Assembly: GCF_024346875.1 (NCBI RefSeq)
Contig: NZ_AP024871.1
Span: 2,294,001-2,358,000 of the forward strand
Reading direction: 5' to 3'
DNA length: 64,000 bases
DNA from: Vibrio gallicus
GTDB taxonomy: Bacteria; Pseudomonadota; Gammaproteobacteria; Enterobacterales; Vibrionaceae
The stretch's first letter is position 1; every line of letters starts with the position of its first letter. Below the pieces are notes generated by a model, which had not been told where the DNA came from, ran no database searches, and saw only the letters and a program-made list of their open reading frames with translations. Positions 19,103 to 27,937 of this stretch are shown here, piece after piece. Both the position numbers and the translations under genes were made by a program.

Positions 19103-19126
19103 AAGCCCCTTCGGGGGCTTTTTTAT
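19103..19126 (+). terminator. Terminator of the DUF4212-symporter operon
   Basis: AAGCCCC-TTC-GGGGGCTT followed by TTTT. Confidence 0.9.
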
Positions 19127-19496
19127 ACCTATTTGTTCAGTTTTCATCCATAAAAATTCACTGTACAAAATAAATATAAACCACAAACACAACGACTGAT
19201 GTTAACCAGCGAGACTTAGCTCTCACTAATTATTTCCTTTCTTTCTCAGCGATCACATCTGTATGCATCGCGCACCATAGTATCGACTCATTATTGGAAT
19301 GTTACTTTCTTTAATTGAGAGAGCACCCCGCCCCCCTTCGTGAAGAGCATCACATAACCATTCAGCTATTTTGTATTATTTTATACGCAAATGTTGAGGC
19401 TGGATTTAGTCAAAGCTAATCACACCCCCTAGCTAATTCCATGCCTCTAACTAACCGTATCTTTTAAGAATTAGTTATATTAACAAGGAAATTTCC
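19127..19496 (+). promoter_or_regulatory. Spacer upstream of the TRAP operon (370 bp)
   Basis: AT-rich, no coding signal. Presumably holds the dctP promoter. I see no convincing sigma-54 or CRP element. Confidence 0.3.
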
Positions 19497-20456
19497 ATGA
19501 AAAAAACAACTCTAACTCTTGCTGCATTATCAGTAATGGCGGCCTTTGCTGTAAACGCAAAAATGTTAACCCTTGGCCACGCTATGAATGTCGATAGTGC
19601 TGCACACAAAGGCATGGTTATCTTTGCTGAAAAAGTTAAAGAAAAATCTCATGGTGATTTAACCGTTAAAATCTTCCCTAATGGCATGCTAGGTTCAGAG
19701 CGAGATCAAGCTGAGCAGGTTGTTACTGGTGCACTTAGTATGGCTAAAATTAATGGTTCTTTAGCTGAATCTTTCGAGCCAACTTATAAAGTAATGTCTA
19801 TCCCTTATCTATTCCGCGATGCTGACCACATGCATAAATTCATGCGCTCAGATGCAGCTCAAAAATTACTTGAGTCATCAAAAGATAAAGGCTTTGTAGG
19901 TGTGACCTTATACGATTCAGGTTCTCGCAGTTTCTACGCTAAAAAACCAATCCACACTCCAGCAGACCTTGCTGGCCTTAAAGTTCGCGTACCAGGCTCT
20001 CCAACTATGATGGAGATGATGAAACTTCTTGGCGCTAAAGCAACGCCTGTACCATTTACCGAGGTTTATACTGCTCTTCAGCAAGGCGTTATCGATGCTG
20101 CTGAAAACAACATTTCTAGCCACATTGAAATGAAGCACTCAGAAGTTGCTAAGTACTACTCTATGGATCAGCACATGATGACTCCAGACCTCATCATGAT
20201 TAACTCAGCAACTTGGTCAGGCCTAAAACCTGCTGAACAAAAAATCATCAAAGAAGCTGCTCGTGAATCTATGGAAGAAGAGATTCAAATTTGGGCAGAT
20301 ACCGATGCTAAGAACATGGCAATTGGTAAGAAAAATGGCGTGCAATATGTTGAGGTTGATACCGCATCTTTCCGCGAAAAAGTAAAACCAATGATCGACA
20401 ATGCTAAGAAAGATCCAAAACTTTCTTACTACATCGATGCTATTGAAAAAATGTAA
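19497..20456 (+). CDS. dctP: TRAP transporter substrate-binding protein (DctP family)
   Basis: 319 aa with a signal peptide ending near AFAVNA-K. The DctP fold is clear: KVRVPGSPTMMEMMKLLGAKATPVPFTEVYTALQQGVIDAAENN contains the Arg that binds the substrate carboxylate in nearly all TRAP binding proteins and the Asn of the binding pocket. It is periplasmic and delivers an organic acid to the DctQM membrane complex. Ligand not determinable here; the subfamily covers C4-dicarboxylates and sugar acids. Strong AAGGAA site. A hairpin separates it from dctQ, allowing more binding protein than permease. Confidence 0.92.
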   Translation: MKKTTLTLAALSVMAAFAVNAKMLTLGHAMNVDSAAHKGMVIFAEKVKEKSHGDLTVKIFPNGMLGSERDQAEQVVTGALSMAKINGSLAESFEPTYKVMSIPYLFRDADHMHKFMRSDAAQKLLESSKDKGFVGVTLYDSGSRSFYAKKPIHTPADLAGLKVRVPGSPTMMEMMKLLGAKATPVPFTEVYTALQQGVIDAAENNISSHIEMKHSEVAKYYSMDQHMMTPDLIMINSATWSGLKPAEQKIIKEAARESMEEEIQIWADTDAKNMAIGKKNGVQYVEVDTASFREKVKPMIDNAKKDPKLSYYIDAIEKM

Positions 20457-20475
20457 CTCCTAGCTAGCAAAAAAT

Positions 20476-20512
20476 GCCCCCTAGCAATCTATTACAGCTA
20501 GAGGGCTATTTC
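20476..20512 (+). terminator. Attenuating hairpin between dctP and dctQ
   Basis: Stem GCCCCCTAGC / GCTAGAGGGC (one mismatch) with a ~11-nt loop, then ATTTCT. It likely limits read-through into the permease genes. Confidence 0.65.
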
Positions 20513-20540
20513 TCTCCCTCTCTTATGCTTTGAGAAACCT

Positions 20541-21029
20541 ATGTTCACTGTCTTAAGCAAAATAAAAAACATTCTTGATAAATGCATTCTCTCTTTTTGT
20601 GGTGTTGCGCTACTGGCTCTCGTCGCAAGCGTATCGTGGCAAGTATTTAGTCGCTATGTGCTCAACAATCCAAGTTCATGGACCGATGAATTTGCTCGTT
20701 ACACTATGATCTGGTTTGGTTTGGCTGGTGCGTGCTACCTATATGGAAAAAATGGTCATTTATCTATCACACTAATGATTGATGCTGTTCCAGATAAACT
20801 AAAAAATGCTCTCCAAGTCCTTATTCATGCCGCTTCCGTCATATTTATTTATCTAGCCATGATTAAAGGCGGCTTATTGCTCGTTGGCCGCACCATGCAT
20901 CAATTCTCACCTGCACTGCAAATTCCAATGGCATATGTGTATTTAGTTCTACCAATTGCTGGCTTTATCATGCTGACCTATATCGCGATTAATACCGCTC
21001 AATTATTCACAAACAAAGAAGGTAACTAA
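20541..21029 (+). CDS. dctQ: TRAP transporter small permease subunit DctQ
   Basis: 162 aa, four membrane segments. The NPSSWTDEFARYTMIWFGLAGACYLYGKNGHLSI region (family signature W-x-E-E/F-x-x-R plus GH) identifies DctQ. It forms the inner-membrane complex with DctM. One base separates its stop from the dctM start. Confidence 0.93.
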   Translation: MFTVLSKIKNILDKCILSFCGVALLALVASVSWQVFSRYVLNNPSSWTDEFARYTMIWFGLAGACYLYGKNGHLSITLMIDAVPDKLKNALQVLIHAASVIFIYLAMIKGGLLLVGRTMHQFSPALQIPMAYVYLVLPIAGFIMLTYIAINTAQLFTNKEGN

Positions 21030-21030
21030 C

Positions 21031-22335
21031 ATGGATATGTCAGTTGGATTATACCTTTTAGGGGCTTTCCTATTTTTAATCTGCTTTAGTATACCGATTG
21101 CAGTTGCGATAGCCTTATCTTCACTTGCGATCATGTATACCATTTTACCTGGTGACATTGCCTTTATGACCGCAGGTCAAAAGCTAATAACAGGTATCGA
21201 TAGCTTTAGCTTACTTGCTATTCCGTTCTTTATTTTGGCCGGAAACATCATGAACCGTGGTGGTATTGCAACACGCTTAGTCGACTTCGCTAAAATTGTA
21301 GTGGGTCGCTTACCGGGTGCGTTATCACATGTGAACGTATTGGCAAATATGCTATTTGGTTCGGTATCAGGATCTGCAGTTGCAGCAGCAGCAGCGGTTG
21401 GTAAAACCCTTGAACCAGAGCTTGAAAAAGAGGGATATGATAAGTCATTCTCAACTGCAGTGAACGCGGCGTCATGCCCTGCGGGCCTGCTTATCCCGCC
21501 GTCAAATTCACTAATTGTCTTTTCCGTTGTTTCTGGCGGTACTTCAATTGCAGCACTATTTATTGCAGGCTATGTACCCGGTATTTTAATGGGACTTAGC
21601 TGTATGCTAGTGGCGTATTTGATTGCCCGTAAAAAAGGATACAGCAGCAAAGGTGAAGCACTTACATCAAAACAAAAGTTCGCCATTACATTGCGCGCAC
21701 TGCCAAGCCTTGGTTTAGTTATCGTTGTTATTGGCGGTATTATCGGTGGTATTTTCACGGCAACCGAAGGGGCATGTATTGCCGTCCTCTACTCGTTTGC
21801 TCTGGCCTTGTGTTACCGAAATCTAAACATAAGCACGCTACGTACCATCTGTGTTGAGACTGCTGAGATTACCGGCATCATGCTGTTCCTAATCGGTGCT
21901 TCAACCATCATGTCGTGGGCAATGGCATTTACCGGTTTACCTAATATGATATCTGACTGGATGTTGTCGGTTTCTGATAACCCAATCATCATATTTATCA
22001 TGATGAACCTGATCCTATTGGTTGTAGGTATGTTTATGGACTTAACACCTGCCGTACTTATCTTCACTCCTATCTTTATGCCGATAGCGACGCACCTAGG
22101 AATGCATCCCATTCACTTTGCAATGATGATGATTTTCAACTTGTGTATTGGTATCGCAACGCCGCCAGTAGGCACAGCATTATTCGTTAGTTGCTCGGTA
22201 AGTGGCGCAAAAATAGAAAATGTAATCAAATCGATTCTTCCGTTTTGCGCAGTACTCATCGCCACTCTAATGATGATTACCTTTATTCCTGAACTAAGCT
22301 TGGCTCTGCCTCGACTATTCGGTCTAATTCAATAA
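21031..22335 (+). CDS. dctM: TRAP transporter large permease subunit DctM
   Basis: 434 aa, about 12 membrane segments. Typical DctM stretches: IPFFILAGNIMNRGGIATRLVDFA, GSVSGSAVAAAAAVGKTLEPELEKEGYD, PAGLLIPPSNSLIVFSVVSGG and CIGIATPPVGTALFVSC. It carries the sodium-coupled transport path. Last gene of the dctPQM operon, followed by a strong terminator. Confidence 0.95.
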   Translation: MDMSVGLYLLGAFLFLICFSIPIAVAIALSSLAIMYTILPGDIAFMTAGQKLITGIDSFSLLAIPFFILAGNIMNRGGIATRLVDFAKIVVGRLPGALSHVNVLANMLFGSVSGSAVAAAAAVGKTLEPELEKEGYDKSFSTAVNAASCPAGLLIPPSNSLIVFSVVSGGTSIAALFIAGYVPGILMGLSCMLVAYLIARKKGYSSKGEALTSKQKFAITLRALPSLGLVIVVIGGIIGGIFTATEGACIAVLYSFALALCYRNLNISTLRTICVETAEITGIMLFLIGASTIMSWAMAFTGLPNMISDWMLSVSDNPIIIFIMMNLILLVVGMFMDLTPAVLIFTPIFMPIATHLGMHPIHFAMMMIFNLCIGIATPPVGTALFVSCSVSGAKIENVIKSILPFCAVLIATLMMITFIPELSLALPRLFGLIQ

Positions 22336-22442
22336 TTTTTTATGACTCGCAATCGGGGGGGATTTCCGTTGAATAACCTAGCCCTCGATTCATCTCTCCC
22401 AGTGATATTATAATTAGAAAAACATATCTATGATGTACTATT

Positions 22443-22470
22443 AACCTCTCTGTATGAGAGGTTTTTTTTG
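22443..22470 (+). terminator. dctPQM terminator
   Basis: Stem AACCTCTC / GAGAGGTT, 5-nt loop and eight T residues. Confidence 0.92.
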
Positions 22471-22580
22471 TCTGTTCATCACGCACCAATACTCAACAAG
22501 GCTCACAATATTAAAGGTCAAAAATAACCCTGACCACAGTTTTAGGCTATGGTATTTAGCATCTAAACAAGGATGTAAAT

Positions 22581-23063
22581 ATGTTTAAAAACAAGCACTT
22601 TATTATTGCAATGGTAGTGACTCCAATCTTAGCCAGCATAGCCTATTTTGGGGTAGATATGGCGTTGAGCGAAAAACCACACGCCGCCAAAGAAGGTGAA
22701 AGCTATAAGCTGATCAGCAAATCAAATTGTCGCTATACCAGTGGTTTGTGTGACATGGAGAATGGCGAATTTAAGGTTCAATTTCGCTCTGAACAACTAA
22801 CAGATAAGACCCTCACCTTAAGTCTAACCTCCAAATTCCCTATTACTGGTATTGCAGTTGCCTTAGCGGATTCAACGGCATCATCAGAGCAAAAGCCTAC
22901 TGACATGACAGCGACCAATGACACTCAAAAGAATTGGTCAGTCCAATTGCCATCACAGGATATCGACACTAAAAAACTACGAGTCGCAATCAAGGCTGAT
23001 AGCAATCTTTATTTTGGAGAGGCTGAGACTAAATTTGTTATCTATAAAACACTGCTTGATTAA
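22581..23063 (+). CDS. Membrane-anchored or secreted protein of unknown function
   Basis: 160 aa. One N-terminal hydrophobic segment (HFIIAMVVTPILASIAYFGVDMAL) would anchor it or act as an uncleaved signal; the rest is a periplasmic, beta-rich domain with a CRYTSGLCDMENGEFKV start that has two cysteines 7 apart, suited to a disulfide. I do not recognise a named family. Convergent with the CrbS gene: the two stop codons overlap in a 4-bp TTAA, so the genes are interlocked. Good AAGGAT site. Confidence 0.75.
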   Translation: MFKNKHFIIAMVVTPILASIAYFGVDMALSEKPHAAKEGESYKLISKSNCRYTSGLCDMENGEFKVQFRSEQLTDKTLTLSLTSKFPITGIAVALADSTASSEQKPTDMTATNDTQKNWSVQLPSQDIDTKKLRVAIKADSNLYFGEAETKFVIYKTLLD

Positions 23064-26000
23064 TCTGGTATGTTGGCTTGATAGCGATTTAACAGGGCTC
23101 TCAATCGAAGCGGCTTAACCGGTTTCGCTAAAAACTCAAAGCCTTGTTCCGTTACTGACTCAATTATTTCAGGGGCTCTATCTGCACTAATGATAACCCC
23201 TGAAAAGTCACTACCTAGCTTTTGTTTGCACATCTGTAACACATCCAATCCTGTTGCTGATTCTTGCAAACGATAGTCTGATAATACAACCTCAGGTTGC
23301 CACTCTGTCGCCAATATTAGCTTCGCATCCAGCAAACAATTGGCGGACTGCACCTCACAGCCCCAGCGCTGCAATACGCCTTCCATCGCTAGCAGAATTT
23401 CCAGCTCATCATCAACGCACAATACCTTCAATTGTTTCAGGCTTGAGCTATCTACTTGGGATTGATGTGGTGATGCAACAGTGACTGGCGGCTTATCTGC
23501 AATTGGAACAGAGATCGAAAATACACTGCCTTTATTAGTCCATGAGCGCACGTCTATTTGATGCTTGAGTAATTGAGAAATACCCCGTGAAATGGCAAGC
23601 CCTAACCCCAGTCCTTTATCTGCACCAATTGGAGTGGTTCGTGTAAACTCCTCAAAAATCAATTGCTGCTTACTTGGCTCAACACCGACCCCATTATCCC
23701 AAACCTGAATTTGAGCATTGTGACCAACTCGCCTCACCCCTAAAACGACTCTTCCTTGTGGACTGTAACGAAAGGCATTGGTTAAGAAATTTTGGATCAC
23801 ACGACGCAATAACTTAATGTCAGAATCGATAACCAAGCTACTGGCTATGGTTGAAAAATGGATCGATTGCTCCTCTGCAATCACTCCGAACTCGGCATCT
23901 AAATTGTTAAACAGTTCTTGGATGGCAAATGGTTTTGAGTTGCACTCTAGCTTTCCAGATTCTAGGCGTGAGATATCCAATAAATCGCTAATCAAAGACT
24001 CTGCCGCATACATCGCATTCTCGATATGGTTCGCCACTTTCTTGGTTTCGGCGTCTTGAGCTACCTCTATCAGAGAGGAGGTAAACAGCCGAGCTGCATT
24101 GAGGGGCTGCATTAAATCATGGCTTACAGCAGCTAGAAATCGCGACTTAGATTGAGACTCCATCTCAGAGCGCTGATTCGCTAACATCAATTGTTGGTTA
24201 AGTTCTTCAAGCTCCTGAGTTCGTTCATGAACGCGCTCTTCAAGGGTCAGATTGGCATCTTTTAACGCTTGTTCTGCTTGACGAAAAACAGTGATATCGC
24301 TAAAGCTCATAGCAAACCCGCCCCCTGGCATTGGGTTCCCTTGTACCTCAATAACCTGTCCATTTGGTCGCTGTCTGGATGAGGTATGGGTCGACCCACG
24401 ACGCAAGTGACTCAATCGCTTAGCCACATGAATCTCAGGGTTACCCGGACCACATAGCCCTTGTTCAGCGTTGTGACGGATAATATCTTCTATCGGTCTG
24501 CCCACCTGAATCAGACCAGAAGGAAAACTAAATAACTCTAAATATCGCTGATTCCACGCCACCAGCCTTAGCTGTTTATCTACCACAGCGATACCATGCC
24601 CAATATGCTCTATAGCTCCTTGCAATAAACTACGACTGAAATCGTATACCTCAGAGGCTTCATCAACTATGGTTGCCAGCTCATCTAGGTGCATGTTTTT
24701 ACCTTGCAGAGCAGAAGTAAGCACTAACTTAGCTGAAGATGCACCAAATACTCCGGCCAACAGCCTTTCGGTATGACGAATCAAGGTAGAGGGTGCGTTT
24801 TGATTTGGCATTAATACATGCTGTTGTTGATCCCAGTATTGAACAAACCCTGACTTCATCCGTTTACGTCCAATAAACCTAGACGCTACCATTTCCAATT
24901 CACCAACGGTGACTCGACTCTGGTACAGGCTAATATTGTCAGCTTCAGGAGATGGCGAACCAACAAAAGCCGCTGATTGTAAGCGTTCACTAACGTTAGG
25001 GCGACTTAGCATCGAAACCACAACATAAAACAGTGCGTTTAAAGCAACACTAACTAACAGCCCCCAATCAGACGCCTCAATATCTAACGAAGATAACCAT
25101 CTAGGAGGTGCAATTAAGCTCAATAAAAAGTTGCTGGTTGCATCCCCTGCCAAAACACTAGCTTGGCTCATTAAGGTAATAAGCCATACCACGAACCCCA
25201 CAGTTAAACCAACCAATACCCCATTTCGATTGCCTCGGCGCCAGTACATCCCCCCTAACAGGGCCGGTGCAAATTGCGTGACGGCGGCAAAGGAGAGAAA
25301 GCCAATCGCAGACAGTGTTCCTATGCTATCTAGTGCCCGATAAAAAAACCATGCACCAACAATTAGCAGCACAATAAGGACTCTTCTTACCACCAACAGA
25401 CGCCCAGAAAAGAGCTTAAAGTTATGTGAAGAAATACGCATTCGCCTCAAAAGAAGCGGCATGACTAGGTCATTTGAAACCATTATTGCAAGGGCGATAG
25501 TCGATACTATAACCATCCCACTGGCGGCTGATACCCCCCCAATAAATGCCAACAAAGCGACAGAGTCTGCTCCCAGCGCAAGAGGTAGGCTAATCACATA
25601 GCTATCAGCAGAAACTCCTGATAACAAAGCATTTCCAACCCAAGCAATAGGCAGTACAAAGATCCCCATCAATACGAGATATAAGGGAAATACACGACGA
25701 GCTGTATGTAAATCTGTCGCCTGTTCATTTTCAACCACTATGCTATGAAACTGCCTTGGCAAACAAAAAATCGCCATCATGGTTAACCCAGTGTGTATCA
25801 AAAGTGTGGCTATATTTGGGGAGGCGTAGGAATCTTTAGCCGATGATATAAGAGAGATATCAGGCATACCGCTTATGCTATACAAGACAAACAAGCCAAC
25901 GACTAAGAAAGCCACCAGCTTCACTATCGACTCAAAGGCGATAGCCATCATCATACCTCGGTGGTGCTCAGTGTTATCTATATGTCGCGTACCAAACAAC

Positions 26001-26512
26001 ACCGTAAAACCAGCTAAAGCAATAACTACTAGCCAAGATAGGTAGAACTTTCCATCGCCTTCCACAGGTAATAGCTCTGGTGCAATGAGTTCTAAGCCCA
26101 TCATGATCCCTCGCAGCTGGAGGGCGATATATGGCAAGATACCAACCACAGAAATTAGGGTAACAAAGACGGCTAATCCTTGAGATTTTCCGTAACGCGC
26201 CGCAATAAAATCGGCAATGGAGTTGATATGCTCCCGCTTCGCAATCAAGATCATGCGGGCTAGCACACGCCAAAAAAAGACAAAAACGATGATAGGGGCA
26301 AGATAAACCGGAAGAAAAGACCAAGGGTTATCACTGGCTTGGCCTACGGTACCGAAAAAGGTCCAAGAGGTACAATAAACCGCAATCGAAAGGCTATAGA
26401 TCCAGGGTCTAAAACGAGCCAGCCAACGGCTACGGCGGTCCCCATACCAAGCGACCCAAAACAAAATTCCTAGATAGACGAGAGATGCAGGAACGACAAC
26501 CCATCCTGGCAT
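23060..26512 (-). CDS. crbS: SSS-fused hybrid sensor histidine kinase CrbS
   Basis: 1150 aa. Residues ~1-500 form a 12-13-segment sodium/solute-symporter-like module; then a linker, a PAS domain (about 635-745, IEHIGHGIAVVDKQLRLVAWN), a coiled coil, a HisKA H-box (SKSRFLAAVSHDLMQPLNAARL), a HATPase (NFLTNAFRYSPQG; DNGVGV; GLGLGLAISRG) and a C-terminal receiver with phosphoacceptor in EVVLSDYRLQES. This is the architecture of CrbS, which with CrbR turns on acetate use in Vibrio. Whether the SSS part transports anything is unknown. Start supported by AAGGAT. Confidence 0.9.
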   Translation of the reverse strand: MPGWVVVPASLVYLGILFWVAWYGDRRSRWLARFRPWIYSLSIAVYCTSWTFFGTVGQASDNPWSFLPVYLAPIIVFVFFWRVLARMILIAKREHINSIADFIAARYGKSQGLAVFVTLISVVGILPYIALQLRGIMMGLELIAPELLPVEGDGKFYLSWLVVIALAGFTVLFGTRHIDNTEHHRGMMMAIAFESIVKLVAFLVVGLFVLYSISGMPDISLISSAKDSYASPNIATLLIHTGLTMMAIFCLPRQFHSIVVENEQATDLHTARRVFPLYLVLMGIFVLPIAWVGNALLSGVSADSYVISLPLALGADSVALLAFIGGVSAASGMVIVSTIALAIMVSNDLVMPLLLRRMRISSHNFKLFSGRLLVVRRVLIVLLIVGAWFFYRALDSIGTLSAIGFLSFAAVTQFAPALLGGMYWRRGNRNGVLVGLTVGFVVWLITLMSQASVLAGDATSNFLLSLIAPPRWLSSLDIEASDWGLLVSVALNALFYVVVSMLSRPNVSERLQSAAFVGSPSPEADNISLYQSRVTVGELEMVASRFIGRKRMKSGFVQYWDQQQHVLMPNQNAPSTLIRHTERLLAGVFGASSAKLVLTSALQGKNMHLDELATIVDEASEVYDFSRSLLQGAIEHIGHGIAVVDKQLRLVAWNQRYLELFSFPSGLIQVGRPIEDIIRHNAEQGLCGPGNPEIHVAKRLSHLRRGSTHTSSRQRPNGQVIEVQGNPMPGGGFAMSFSDITVFRQAEQALKDANLTLEERVHERTQELEELNQQLMLANQRSEMESQSKSRFLAAVSHDLMQPLNAARLFTSSLIEVAQDAETKKVANHIENAMYAAESLISDLLDISRLESGKLECNSKPFAIQELFNNLDAEFGVIAEEQSIHFSTIASSLVIDSDIKLLRRVIQNFLTNAFRYSPQGRVVLGVRRVGHNAQIQVWDNGVGVEPSKQQLIFEEFTRTTPIGADKGLGLGLAISRGISQLLKHQIDVRSWTNKGSVFSISVPIADKPPVTVASPHQSQVDSSSLKQLKVLCVDDELEILLAMEGVLQRWGCEVQSANCLLDAKLILATEWQPEVVLSDYRLQESATGLDVLQMCKQKLGSDFSGVIISADRAPEIIESVTEQGFEFLAKPVKPLRLRALLNRYQANIPD

Positions 26513-26581
26513 AGAGCAATCCTTGGCTAATACAAAGTAACTTAACTAGATTAGACAAGGAGTTGCTTATTACTCAATGAG

Positions 26582-27769
26582 TTAGGTTGATTTTTGTGCG
26601 GTAGGCTCGACTTCTGAATGGCTTTCCTCTGATTGTGGCACCTTCAACTTAATAAACATCGCTACCACGCCCATCAATGCCATCCCCCAGAAGATATTTA
26701 CTCCCCAATATTCATAGCCCCATCCACTTAATGTTGTCATTGCTGCCATAACAATACCTAGCGGAATCGCATTATATAACGCCTGCAGTGCAACCATGCG
26801 GTTAGGCTCTGAGTTTTGTATATAACGAATAGCCGCTATGTGCGCCAGTGCAAAGGTTACGCCATGTAGCATCTGAATAAACACCAATGCGGGCAGTAGA
26901 GTTGTAGAGGCTGTTAATCCCCAGCGAATAACCACGCCTACAGAAGCGACCAAAAATAGAGAGCGCAATGTCCACCCTCCGAATAGTCGGTTGCTCAGTG
27001 CAAAAATACATACCTCTGCCGCAACCCCTAAACTCCATAGATACCCAATCACATCTGCCGAATACCCTGCGTCTTTCCAATAGATAGAACTAAAACCATA
27101 ATAGGCGGCATGACTACACTGAATCAGTGCCACCAGAATCAAAAATTTAATCACCGCTCTATCACGCATCAACAGGCTGAGTCTAGGCCTTACCGCTTTA
27201 TTTTGTTCTGCGGTCACGGGCAAAGTCGTAGGGCTTCGAAGCGACAAAGCAATTGACAGCAACACACCAAACAAAGCAGTAAACACAATCATCTGGATAC
27301 CGAACTGCGCAACCAGAAAACCGACCACCGTTGAACCTAAAATAAAGGCAATCGACCCCCATAGTCGTGTACGACCATAGTCGAGCATACGCAAGCGTGA
27401 GTAGTAATTGGTAAGAGCATCAGACAGAGGTATGGCAGGCCCACAACACAAATTGAATAGTATGGTCGCGACTACCAACAACCAAAAATTACCGCCTGTA
27501 ACCAAATGAAATGCAATAAAAAAAGCGGAAGCTACGCTTAATATTCTTAGCGTTGGGATCAAATGCTCAACCTTATGAATGCGCGGTGTAATCACTAGAT
27601 TAGCCACACAACGAGTAGCAAACGCCAAACCAAGCAAAATACCAATATCACCAGCAGATATACCCTGGTCTTTTAGCCATAGGGCCCAAAACGGTAGATA
27701 AACGCCATAGGCAAAGAAGAACCCGATAAAGTATTGAGATATCCAAGCATAGGGAGAGGGTTTTAGCAT
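26582..27769 (-). CDS. MFS transporter, 3-phenylpropionate transporter (HcaT) type
   Basis: 395 aa from the ATG at 27769 (MLKPSPYAWISQYFIGFFFAYGVYLPFWALWLKDQGIS), the family start; an open frame up to 27901 has no support. Twelve membrane segments with the LCCGPAIPLSDALTNYYSRLRMLDYGRTRLWGSIAFI motif of PP/HcaT/nucleoside-type MFS carriers. Substrate uncertain; the family name is based on E. coli phenylpropionate uptake, yet no aromatic pathway is nearby. Lies 69 bp behind crbS on the same strand, upstream of it. Confidence 0.8.
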   Translation of the reverse strand: MLKPSPYAWISQYFIGFFFAYGVYLPFWALWLKDQGISAGDIGILLGLAFATRCVANLVITPRIHKVEHLIPTLRILSVASAFFIAFHLVTGGNFWLLVVATILFNLCCGPAIPLSDALTNYYSRLRMLDYGRTRLWGSIAFILGSTVVGFLVAQFGIQMIVFTALFGVLLSIALSLRSPTTLPVTAEQNKAVRPRLSLLMRDRAVIKFLILVALIQCSHAAYYGFSSIYWKDAGYSADVIGYLWSLGVAAEVCIFALSNRLFGGWTLRSLFLVASVGVVIRWGLTASTTLLPALVFIQMLHGVTFALAHIAAIRYIQNSEPNRMVALQALYNAIPLGIVMAAMTTLSGWGYEYWGVNIFWGMALMGVVAMFIKLKVPQSEESHSEVEPTAQKST

Positions 27770-27937
27770 TATAGATTCCACACATAAGAAATAAGCTGAC
27801 ACATTATGAAAGCAAGTACCGATAACAAAAAGGGATAATCTGCATTTCATCTTTTCCGTATTAGACCAAAGTCGTCTGGAGTACCGTGTAAAACTTGGCA
27901 AAATGTATACTTAGATGTCACCTGTCTAGGCGAGATT

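Noticed and set aside
19127..19496. Sigma-54 promoter for dctPQM
   Set aside because: No GG-N10-GC element with proper flanks, and no DctBD genes are in the window.
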